Origin: JAWVZB01 sp033722375
GTDB lineage: Bacteria > Actinomycetota > Nitriliruptoria > Nitriliruptorales > Nitriliruptoraceae
Reading direction: 5' to 3'
Assembly: GCA_033722375.1 (NCBI GenBank)
Contig: JAWVZB010000033.1
Span: 1-28,266 of the forward strand
DNA: 28,266 nucleotides
The position numbers and the translations under genes are program-made. Shown here piece after piece: positions 7,427 through 14,053 of the stretch (position 1 is the stretch's first letter; every line of letters begins with the position of its first letter). The notes under the pieces are model-generated. The model did not search any database. It worked only from the letters and a program-made list of their open reading frames with translations, and had not been told where the DNA came from.

Positions 7427-9910
7427 ATGACGGGAACAACGTCCACGAACAGCCACCTGCGCGCCGCGATCACGAGTGTGGTCATGGCGCTGCTGCTCCC
7501 CTGGGTCATCGCGCCGCCGACCGCGTCCGCACACCCAGACCCGCTGGAAGACGCCCACGCGAAGAGCGGGGCGGACGGCCTCGGGGTGGAGGTGATCGAC
7601 GGGCCCGATGGCCTCGCCGAGTTCCTGTCGGCGTACCAGTGGGCCGGCACGCCCACCGTCGACGACGAGGGCACGCCCGCCCACGAGCTCGCCTACGTCC
7701 CCGGTGGCTGCACCCCGATCAGCTACGTCGACGCGGACGTCGAAGGCAAGATCGCGTTGGTCGACCAGGCCGCGGCCGACGACACCAACCCCTGCATGCC
7801 CACCACGTTCTTCCAGAAGGTCCAGTACGCGCAGCAGGCCGGGGCTGTCGGCTTCCTGCACGTGCCGACCGTGGAGGCCCGCAGCAACGCGACGGCCATC
7901 ACGGCGGACATCCCCGCACTCGACCTGATCCGGGTCACCGAGACCGACGCCGACGGCAACGAGGTCGCGACCCAGGACGACGCCGCAGACCTGCGTGATG
8001 CAGTGAAGGCGGGCGGGACCGTAACGGTTCGGTTCATCGACCGGCGCCCCGTCTACGAGACGACCTCCGACCAGCCCTGCGTGGATGGCTTCGCCGGGGA
8101 CACCCCGTTCCAGTGCGACGGGGTGGACCTCCTCGGGTTCATCTCCCACAAGGAGTTCAACAGCGCCGGCATCAGCGACATCTGGGGCTGGACGGATCCC
8201 GGCGTGGACGATGAGCCCGGGACCGAGGACGCTTACGAGGGCGATGAGTACGTGATCATGGGCAAGACCAACGGGGTCGGGTTCTTCCGGGTGACGGACC
8301 CGACAGCTCCCGAGTACCTCGGCGAGCTGCCGAACCCCGGCCTGGTCCAGGCCGTCTGGCACGACATCAAGGTCTTCCAGAACCACGCCTTCATCGTGAG
8401 CGAGTCCGAGGGGCACGGGATGACCGTCTTCGACCTCACCCGGCTCCGGGACGCCGAGGACGTCCGTGGCCAGGAGGGAGTCGAACCGTGGACCTCCGAC
8501 GCCCGGTACCGGCTGACCTCCGCCGCCCACAACCTCGAGATCAACGAGGAGATCGGGATGGCCTACATCCTCGGCGGCAACGCCGGCCTGGTCGCACCCG
8601 ACCACTGCCTGTCCGGCCTGCACATGGTCGACATCAACGACCCGACGAACCCGATCTTCCGCGGCTGCTACGTCCTCGAGGGCGGGCCCGGCACCGCGGC
8701 TCGGACCGCCGCGGGCGTGGTCGGCGGAGCCGAAGGCCAGGCCATCCAGGACAACTCGCCCGCCGCCTACGTGCACGACGCCCAGTGCGTCGTCTACGGC
8801 GGTCCTGACGAGGACCACCAGGGCAAGCACATCTGCGTGACCGCTGCCGAGAACAAGATCGTGGTCGTCGATGTGACGAACCCGGCGGTGCCGACGACCA
8901 TCGGGAGCAGCGTCTACGAGCACGTCGCCTACGCCCACCAGGGCTGGTTCGACGAGAGCCAGAGCTACTGGTTCGTCAACGACGAGCTGGCGCAGATGAC
9001 CTTCCCCGAGGCGGCGCCGCACACCCGCACCATCGTGATGGACCTGACGGACCTCGACGACCCGAAGCCGGCGTTCGACTACCACGCCCCCAATCCGGTC
9101 TCCGAGGGCGGGATGAAGGCGATCACCCACAACAACTACGTGGTAGGCGACCTCCTCTTCCAGTCGAACTACGCGTCCGGTCTCCGCGTCGCCGACATCA
9201 GCGGCGTCGCGGACGGCGAGATGACCGAGGTCGCCTGGTTCGACACCTACCCGACCGACGACGACACGAACTTCGACGGGACGTGGTCGAACTACCCGTT
9301 CTTCGCATCCGGCACGATCGCGGTCAGCGGTCGCAACGAGGGGCTGTTCCTCCTCGGGCTCGCCGGGGAGGACACAACGCCTGGCGTCGACATCTCGTGT
9401 GTCGACTGCCCGGTCGAGATCCGGTCCGGCGAGACCGGTGACGCGTCGCTCGCGATCACCAACACCGGTGACGTCGACGACAGCTACGACCTGGCGGTCG
9501 GGGACCTCCCCGACGGCTGGACGGCCACCGCGAGCCCGGATCCCGTCTCGCTCGCCGCAGGCGAGGCCGGCGACGCCACGCTGACGATCGAGGTGCCGCG
9601 AGGCGCTCGCACGGGCAGCTACACGCTCACGGTGACGGCGACCTCCGGCGTGGACCCGACGGTCGGCGCCACGACCGACGTCGTGGTCGAGGTGGTGAAG
9701 GGCAAGCCGTCGCAGGCAGGCAGGCCGGACGGCGCCGGACCGGGAGGTGACCGGCCGGGCCGGTCGGCTGACGGCGGGCGCACGACCGCCGTCCCGGCGG
9801 CAGCGGAGACCCGCAGTCCGGGCACGGCGATCACGCTGTTGATCGCGGTGCTCGTGCTGGGGGCCGCGCGGACGGGCTCCTCGCTCGTCCGCCGCCGCTC
9901 CGCCCGCTGA
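7427..9910 (+). CDS. Secreted choice-of-anchor B family protein with PA and NEW3-like domains and a C-terminal membrane anchor
   Basis: Large cell-surface protein of unknown biochemical role, 827 residues. Residues 1-35 are a signal peptide (LRAAITSVVMALLLPWVIAP, probable cleavage after TASA). Residues ~85-190 look like a protease-associated (PA) domain (GKIALVDQ, VQYAQQAGAVGFLHV). The core, ~220-650, matches the choice-of-anchor B/LVIVD type: WGWTDP, EYVIMGKTNGVGFFRVTDP, VWHDIKVFQNHAFIVSE, AHNLEINEEIGMAYILGG, ending with WFDTYPTDDDTNFDGTWSNY then PFFASGTIAVSGRNEGLFLL. A NEW3-like domain follows (~655-740: ITNTGDVDDSYDLAV, LPDGWTATASPDPVSLAAGE). After a Gly/Pro/Arg linker comes one membrane segment (GTAITLLIAVLVLGAA) and a basic tail RRRSAR, so it is membrane-anchored with no LPXTG. 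ATG has GAGGAG six bases upstream. Transcribed alone; convergent with the next gene. Confidence 0.88.
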   Translation: MTGTTSTNSHLRAAITSVVMALLLPWVIAPPTASAHPDPLEDAHAKSGADGLGVEVIDGPDGLAEFLSAYQWAGTPTVDDEGTPAHELAYVPGGCTPISYVDADVEGKIALVDQAAADDTNPCMPTTFFQKVQYAQQAGAVGFLHVPTVEARSNATAITADIPALDLIRVTETDADGNEVATQDDAADLRDAVKAGGTVTVRFIDRRPVYETTSDQPCVDGFAGDTPFQCDGVDLLGFISHKEFNSAGISDIWGWTDPGVDDEPGTEDAYEGDEYVIMGKTNGVGFFRVTDPTAPEYLGELPNPGLVQAVWHDIKVFQNHAFIVSESEGHGMTVFDLTRLRDAEDVRGQEGVEPWTSDARYRLTSAAHNLEINEEIGMAYILGGNAGLVAPDHCLSGLHMVDINDPTNPIFRGCYVLEGGPGTAARTAAGVVGGAEGQAIQDNSPAAYVHDAQCVVYGGPDEDHQGKHICVTAAENKIVVVDVTNPAVPTTIGSSVYEHVAYAHQGWFDESQSYWFVNDELAQMTFPEAAPHTRTIVMDLTDLDDPKPAFDYHAPNPVSEGGMKAITHNNYVVGDLLFQSNYASGLRVADISGVADGEMTEVAWFDTYPTDDDTNFDGTWSNYPFFASGTIAVSGRNEGLFLLGLAGEDTTPGVDISCVDCPVEIRSGETGDASLAITNTGDVDDSYDLAVGDLPDGWTATASPDPVSLAAGEAGDATLTIEVPRGARTGSYTLTVTATSGVDPTVGATTDVVVEVVKGKPSQAGRPDGAGPGGDRPGRSADGGRTTAVPAAAETRSPGTAITLLIAVLVLGAARTGSSLVRRRSAR

Positions 9911-9937
9911 GCCCGAGGTACTGACCCCCGCGAGGCG

Positions 9938-10156
9938 TCAGCTCCCGAGGACGTCCTCGGCGATCGCTCGGGCCTCGTCCAACCGGTCACGCTCCACGTA
10001 GATCCGTGTCCCCCAGTCCCCGGCGAAGAACGCCCGGACGAAGCGCCCCGACGTCTTGCTCCACCACACGATGTCGGCCTCGTCCAGTGCCTTGCCGATC
10101 TTCTCGGCGTTCTCGTCGAGGTACTGGTCGAGGTAGACCGTCGGGGTCTCCGGCAT
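9938..10156 (-). CDS. Small conserved-looking protein of unknown function (72 aa)
   Basis: I do not recognise this protein with confidence. It opens MPETPTVYLDQYLDENAEKI, has an aromatic centre (DIVWWSKTSGRFVRAFFAGD) and ends WGTRIYVERDRLDEARAIAE followed by DVLGS. The closing pattern, a beta strand giving IYV and then an acidic helix with EAR, is reminiscent of small DUF2007-type proteins, but this is a weak resemblance. No signal peptide, membrane segment or cysteine is present. The start is well supported: GGAGGAG lies just ahead of the ATG. It follows ggt by 13 bases on the same strand, so it is likely the second gene of that unit. It is convergent with the anchor-B gene, 27 bases apart. 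Confidence 0.75.
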   Translation of the reverse strand: MPETPTVYLDQYLDENAEKIGKALDEADIVWWSKTSGRFVRAFFAGDWGTRIYVERDRLDEARAIAEDVLGS

Positions 10157-10169
10157 GTGCTCCTCCAGC

Positions 10170-11723
10170 TCACCAGCCGAGGGCCGCGCCCTCCGAGCGG
10201 GGGTCCGCGGCCGCCACCAGGTCGTCCTCCGCGAGCTCGATCGCGTGGGCGTGCCCCATCACGTGCTCGTAGTCCCCGAGGAGGGTGAGGTCGTGCCCCC
10301 GGTCGCGCAAGGCGTCCACCGTCTCAGCCTCGAACCGGTCCTCCAGGACGACCGCCCCGTCCGCCGGAGACACGACGAAGCGGGGCGCGTCGAGGGCCTC
10401 GGCCAACCCCGCTCCCTCGAGCAGCAGACGGCGCAGTACCTGGAGGTGGATCTGGGGCTGCCCGTCGCCACCCATGGTCCCGAACACGAGCCACGGCTCG
10501 CCGTCGCGGAGCACGAGCCCGGGGATCAGGGTGTGGAGCGTGCGTTTGCCGGGGGCGATCACGTTGACGTGGTCGGGGTCGAGCGAGAAGGCCGCCCCGC
10601 GGTTCTGCAGGTTGATCCCCCAGCCGGGCACCACGACACCCGAACCGAAGCCCATGTAGTTGGACTGGATCAGCGAGATCGCCGTGCCGTCCCGATCCGC
10701 AGCACACAGGTACGCGGTGCCGCCCGGGGCGGGGCGTGCTGGGGGCCACGACGAGGTGCGTTCAGGGTCGACGGACGCCGCGATGTCGTCCAAGCGCTCG
10801 TCGTCCAGTAGCGCAGCGCTGGTGGCTCGCATGTGGTCGGGGTCGGTGACGTGCTCCTCTCGATCGGCCAGCGCCGCGCGGACCGCCTCGATCTGGAGGT
10901 GGAGGTCGTCGACCGCGGTTGCGGTTCCGGCGCGGAGACGGTCATAGAGCCCCAGCGCCGTCAGCGCCGTGACGCCTTGGGTTGGCGGAGGGAGCTCGCA
11001 GACCTCGACATCGCCGAACCGGCCCCGGAGCGGGGTCACCTCGCGGCACTCGTGATCCCGGAGGTCCTCGAGCGTCATCGCCGATCCTCCCGCCTGGAGC
11101 GTCTCGACGATCGCCTGTCCGATGACCCCGCCGTAGACCGCACCAGGACCCTCGGCCGAGATCACCTCGATCGTGCGTGCCATCTCCGGCTGCATCAGCC
11201 GGTCACCGCGCTCGAGGTCGCCGAACCGCTCCTGCCACTCCTGCTGGTCGGCGTACCGCTCGCGCGGGGCGCGGAAGTGCTCGGCGGCGTGTCCGCTCAC
11301 CACGAAGCCGTCACGCGCCAGGTCGATGGCGTCCCGGGCGACGTCTCCGAAGCGCATCGAGCCGTGCCGGTCCAGCAGCTCGAACCAGCCAGCGACCGCG
11401 CCCGGGACCGTCACCGGCAGCACCCCGGTGGCTGGCATCTCCTCGCTCCCGGCTGCCTCTGCGATCTGCTGAGGGGTTGCCCCCGCTGGAGCCCCGCCGT
11501 TGCTCGCGTACGCCGCCACCTCGCCGTCCGCCACCACGATCGCGAAGAGGTCCCCGCCGGGGCCGCAGTGGTAGGGCGTGACCACCCCCAACACGAGGTT
11601 CGCCGCGACTGCGGCGTCGACCGCGTTGCCACCGCTGCGCAGCACCGCCGCACCCGCGGAGGACGCCACGTGGTGGGGCGAGGCGACGACGCCCCGCGGG
11701 AAGCGCAACGACTCTGTCGGCAT
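10170..11723 (-). CDS. ggt: Gamma-glutamyltransferase family protein (Ntn hydrolase)
   Basis: Member of the GGT family of self-cleaving Ntn hydrolases, which hydrolyse or transfer gamma-glutamyl groups; 517 residues, near usual length. It shows SSAGAAVLRSGGNAVDAAVA and VVTPYHCGPGGDLFAIV (family N-terminal signature), PVTVPGAVAGWFELL, and the small-subunit start GGTAYLCAADRDGTAISLIQ, where Thr336 (codon 10716-10718) is the expected autoprocessing nucleophile. It continues with NRGAAFSLDPDHVNVIAPGK, RTLHTLIPGLVLRDG, FGTMGGDGQPQIHLQVL and a C-terminal AADPRSEGAALGW. No signal peptide is seen, so it is probably cytoplasmic, unlike E. coli Ggt. The exact substrate (glutathione, another gamma-glutamyl amide, or a cephalosporin-acylase-like one) is open. 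GAGGGAG precedes the ATG; a longer upstream reading frame is not needed. Confidence 0.92.
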   Translation of the reverse strand: MPTESLRFPRGVVASPHHVASSAGAAVLRSGGNAVDAAVAANLVLGVVTPYHCGPGGDLFAIVVADGEVAAYASNGGAPAGATPQQIAEAAGSEEMPATGVLPVTVPGAVAGWFELLDRHGSMRFGDVARDAIDLARDGFVVSGHAAEHFRAPRERYADQQEWQERFGDLERGDRLMQPEMARTIEVISAEGPGAVYGGVIGQAIVETLQAGGSAMTLEDLRDHECREVTPLRGRFGDVEVCELPPPTQGVTALTALGLYDRLRAGTATAVDDLHLQIEAVRAALADREEHVTDPDHMRATSAALLDDERLDDIAASVDPERTSSWPPARPAPGGTAYLCAADRDGTAISLIQSNYMGFGSGVVVPGWGINLQNRGAAFSLDPDHVNVIAPGKRTLHTLIPGLVLRDGEPWLVFGTMGGDGQPQIHLQVLRRLLLEGAGLAEALDAPRFVVSPADGAVVLEDRFEAETVDALRDRGHDLTLLGDYEHVMGHAHAIELAEDDLVAAADPRSEGAALGW

Positions 11724-11843
11724 CCGAGCTCCCTCCGGCGGGGCGTGATCGTAGGAGCAAGGACGGCGCCGGATCGCGGGACGAACGGCGGTTGCGCGCA
11801 CGAGCGTCCGCGGTCACGTTGGTCGGCGACGGGAGGAACCACC
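11724..11843. promoter_or_regulatory. Divergent promoter region between ggt and the OsmC selenoprotein gene
   Basis: 120 bases separate the two divergent starts. For the plus strand, TTGCGC (11792-11797) and CACGTT (11815-11820) with a 17-base spacer form a weak SigA-like pair about 24 bases before the ATG. For ggt, the reverse strand carries TACGAT as a possible -10 (plus 11749-11754) but no matching -35. Shared regulation of the two genes is possible. Confidence 0.3.
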
Positions 11844-12320
11844 ATGAGCGACGATGACGTCGTCTACCGGTCCGAGATCCGCATCGTGCGTGAGCGGGGC
11901 CCCCAGCGCACCGCACACCTACCTGGGGACACCCAGGTGCAGTTCGGGGTCCACAGCGAGGTCGCGGAGCACTACGGCACCTCGATGGACGACTACCCGC
12001 CGACGGCGACGACCCTCGACTACGTGGTGGCCGCTGCTGGTGGTTGACTGACCGGCACCTTCGGGGGTGCGCTCGAAGCACGAGACATCCCCGCTGGAGG
12101 CGGTCGTCTCCAGGGATTCGCCACCGGCGAGGTCGAGGCCGACGGCAAGGTTCTGATCATCAAGCGCATCCACGTGCGCTACGAGCTCGAGGTCGACGAG
12201 GACGCAGACCGCGAGACCATCGAGCGGGTCCACGACTTCCACGCCGACTACTGCCCCGTCGCTCGCTCGATCCGCGATGCCATCGACGTCTCCACCTCCC
12301 TCGAGCTGATCGAAGACTGA
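11844..12320 (+). CDS. OsmC-family peroxiredoxin-like selenoprotein (in-frame TGA = Sec68)
   Basis: Predicted thiol/selenol peroxidase of the OsmC/Ohr superfamily, 158 residues if TGA at 12045-12047 is read as selenocysteine. Before it: MSDDDVVYRSEIRIVRERG ... PPTATTLDYVVAAAGG. After it, in the same frame with no shift: LTGTFGGALEARDI, VLIIKRIHVRYELEVDEDA, ETIERVHDFHADYCPVARSI and RDAIDVSTSLELIED, the canonical OsmC C-terminal half. In ordinary OsmC proteins the position after (A)GG is the peroxidatic Cys, so U68 replaces it exactly; Cys137 in the YCPVARS motif is the expected resolving partner. GGGAGG precedes the ATG. A SECIS-like hairpin lies downstream of the TGA. A nonsense mutation or sequencing error is the alternative, but the intact second half and the selenocysteine fdhA in the same window argue against it. 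Confidence 0.85.
12045..12093 (+). promoter_or_regulatory. Sec UGA codon and candidate bacterial SECIS of the OsmC gene
   Basis: TGA occupies 12045-12047. Downstream, GTGC (12067-12070), loop GCTCGAA, GCAC (12078-12081) form a hairpin that can stack on an outer stem CGGGG (12062-12066) with CCCCG (12089-12093), leaving a seven-base bulge on the 3' side. The loop starts 24 bases after the TGA and begins with G, both within the usual bacterial SECIS rules. A competing hairpin GCACC/GGTGC (12055-12070, loop TTCGGG) starts its loop only 13 bases away. Folding energies were not computed. Confidence 0.5.
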
Positions 12321-12334
12321 CCAACAACGTCGTT

Positions 12335-12362
12335 CCACCTTTCAGGGTGGTGGCTCAGCCAC
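12335..12362. terminator. Hairpins directly after the OsmC gene, possible terminator
   Basis: CCACC (12335-12339), loop TTTCAG, GGTGG (12346-12350) is followed immediately by GTGGC-TCA-GCCAC (12350-12362). The two overlap by one base and begin 15 bases after the OsmC stop. There is no T-run, as is common for actinobacterial terminators. Termination is inferred from position only. Confidence 0.4.
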
Positions 12363-12367
12363 GCGGG

Positions 12368-12431
12368 GTCGGCGAGCAATGCACGCATCGCCGACGTTCG
12401 TTCATGGCTGCCGCTCGGACCGTCCGAGCGG
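12368..12431. repeat. Two perfect inverted repeats upstream of the SDR gene
   Basis: GTCGGCGA (12368-12375) pairs with TCGCCGAC (12388-12395) across a 12-base loop. CCGCTCGGAC (12411-12420), one central base, then GTCCGAGCGG (12422-12431) is a 21-base near-perfect palindrome, 70 bases ahead of the SDR start. The compact palindrome is the size of a dimeric repressor operator; the wider one could be an RNA hairpin. No regulator gene is in the window to match it. Confidence 0.45.
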
Positions 12432-12501
12432 AGGCATCGGGCGGCGACGTCTCAGTCCCCGCAGCCACATCGTGGTTTCCAGACGAACCAGGAGACCACC
12501 C

Positions 12502-13503
12502 ATGGCGGCACAGACGGTCGTGATCACGGGAGCGAGCGGCGGCGTCGGCCGCGCCCTCGCGCGCAAGTACGGCGAGCGCGGCTGCAACGTCGGGCTCCTC
12601 GCCCGGGGCGAGGCGGGGCTCCAAGGCGCCAAGGAGGAGGTCGAGGCCCGAGGCGGCCGCGCCATCGCCGTCCCGACCGACGTGGCGGACGATGATCAGG
12701 TCGAGCAGGCAGCCGAGAAGGTCGAGGCCGAGTTCGGCCCCATCGACATCTGGATCAACAACGCGATGGTGACCGTGCTCGCGAAGGTTTGGAACGTCGA
12801 CCCCGAGGAGTTCAAGCGTGTCACCGAGGTCAACTACCTCGGCGTCGTCCACGGCTGCCTGGCCGCACTGAAGCGGATGCGGCCACGCAACGCCGGGACC
12901 ATCGTCAACGTCGGGTCGGCACTGGCGTTCCGTGGCATCCCGCTCCAGGCCGCCTACTGCGGCTCGAAGCACGCCATCCAGGGCTTCACCGAGTCGCTCT
13001 ACGCCGAGTTGCTGCACGAGGACAGCGACATCGACCTGTGCTCGGTGCACCTGCCCGGTCTCAACACGACCCAGTTCACCTGGGGTCGCAACAAGCTCGA
13101 CAAGCTCCCCCAGCCGGTCCCGCCGATCTTCCAGCCCGAGGTGGCGGCCGACGGGATCATGTGGGCGGCGGACAACGGCCGCCGGGAGACGTACGTGGCG
13201 GCGTCGACCCCGCTGACGATCTGGGGGAACCGGCTCGCGCGGGGCGCGGTCGCTCGCTACCTCGCGTCGGGCAACATCAGCGCCCAGCAGAGCGACAAGT
13301 CTGCGGACCTGTACCCCGGCGACAACCTGTTCGAACCCCAGGACCAGGACGAAGACCGCGGCTCGCACGGGCCGTACGACGACCAGGCGCACGGGATGAG
13401 CCCGTTCGACAAGGTCTCCCAGAACCGCGGCAAGGTCGCGGCCGGCGTGGCGCTGGCCGGGGTGGTCGCTGCGGTGGCCTCGAAGTTCCTGGGTCGCGAC
13501 TGA
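12502..13503 (+). CDS. SDR family NAD(P)-dependent oxidoreductase with C-terminal hydrophobic tail
   Basis: Classical short-chain dehydrogenase/reductase, 333 residues and thus longer than the ~250-residue core. The Rossmann motif TGASGGVGRALA is at residues ~10-21, with LLAR giving the basic residue often associated with NADPH preference. The usual NNAG reads NNAM here. The active-site Ser (NVGSALAFRG) and YCGSK catalytic Tyr/Lys follow. After ~240 residues there is a non-SDR extension: an acidic low-complexity stretch (DNLFEPQDQDEDRGSHGPYD) and a short hydrophobic helix (GKVAAGVALAGVVAAVASKF), which suggests membrane association. The ATG follows CCAGGAG at good spacing. Substrate unknown. 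Related extended SDRs occur in many actinobacteria. The gene may be first in the series that includes the ASRT homologue. Confidence 0.93.
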   Translation: MAAQTVVITGASGGVGRALARKYGERGCNVGLLARGEAGLQGAKEEVEARGGRAIAVPTDVADDDQVEQAAEKVEAEFGPIDIWINNAMVTVLAKVWNVDPEEFKRVTEVNYLGVVHGCLAALKRMRPRNAGTIVNVGSALAFRGIPLQAAYCGSKHAIQGFTESLYAELLHEDSDIDLCSVHLPGLNTTQFTWGRNKLDKLPQPVPPIFQPEVAADGIMWAADNGRRETYVAASTPLTIWGNRLARGAVARYLASGNISAQQSDKSADLYPGDNLFEPQDQDEDRGSHGPYDDQAHGMSPFDKVSQNRGKVAAGVALAGVVAAVASKFLGRD

Positions 13504-13582
13504 ACCCTCCGCATGGACGGGGTGGCCACACCGCGCCCCGTCCCACGCGTGCTACTCCGGAAGGGAACGGGAGGAGCCGACT

Positions 13583-13972
13583 GTGAGCACGGGGAGCACC
13601 CGCTGGGCCATCGCCGAGGGCTACATCCCTGAGGCATCGACCGGGCCCGAGCCCGAGATGACGAGCCACGAGACCGCCTGCATCCTCAACGCGGGTGACG
13701 AGGACGCGAGGGTCCGGATCACCGTCTACTTCGACGGGCGACCGCCGATCGGTCCCTACGTGGTCACCGTCCCTGCTGAGCGGACGCGCCACGTGCGCTT
13801 CAACCGCATCCACGAGGAGAGCGAGAGCGAGGTCGTGGACCCGATCCCACGGGGAACCGACTACGCGAGCATCATCGAGTCCGACGTCCCGATCGTCGTC
13901 CAGCACACCCGGCTCGACAGCCGGCAGGCGGAGCTCGGGCTCCTCACGACGATGGCCCACGCCCTCGACTGA
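13583..13972 (+). CDS. Anabaena sensory rhodopsin transducer (ASRT) family protein
   Basis: Small soluble protein (129 residues) that closely resembles the whole length of the Anabaena sensory rhodopsin transducer: RWAIAEGYIPEASTGPEPEM, SHETACILNAGDEDARVRIT, VYFDGRPPIGPYVVTVPAER, TRHVRFNRIHE, TDYASIIESDVPIVVQHTRL and DSRQAELGLLTTMAHALD. The family is known to be a beta-sandwich tetramer. Most members occur without rhodopsins and have been proposed to be small-molecule (sugar) binding domains. No rhodopsin gene is in this window. The start is GTG at 13583 with GGGAGGAG upstream. It sits between an SDR and a TPP enzyme, with 79- and 81-base gaps, in line with a metabolic rather than photosensory role. 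Confidence 0.93.
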   Translation: MSTGSTRWAIAEGYIPEASTGPEPEMTSHETACILNAGDEDARVRITVYFDGRPPIGPYVVTVPAERTRHVRFNRIHEESESEVVDPIPRGTDYASIIESDVPIVVQHTRLDSRQAELGLLTTMAHALD

Positions 13973-13983
13973 CGGACCCAGCA

Positions 13984-14011
13984 CCACGCACGCGACCCCA
14001 CGCACGCGACC
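13984..14011. repeat. Perfect tandem duplication of a 14-mer
   Basis: CCACGCACGCGACC occurs twice head to tail at 13984-13997 and 13998-14011 in the short gap between the ASRT gene and the TPP enzyme gene. It could be a double binding site or simple slippage. No other copy was noticed in the window. Confidence 0.7.
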
Positions 14012-14053
14012 GACGCCCAGAGACCGCAGGACACGTACCCACGGAGGGACGAG

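Noticed and set aside
11844..12047. A 67-residue truncated OsmC protein or OsmC pseudogene
   Set aside because: The reading frame after the TGA continues without shift through a complete, well-conserved OsmC C-terminal half, and the stop replaces the catalytic Cys codon precisely.
12044..12523. Long open frame overlapping the second half of the OsmC gene
   Set aside because: Its translation is Arg/His-rich low-complexity with no family resemblance; it is an alternate-frame shadow of the OsmC gene and the gap after it.
13583..13972. Evidence for a photosensory rhodopsin system
   Set aside because: No rhodopsin gene is present in the window, and most ASRT homologues occur without one.
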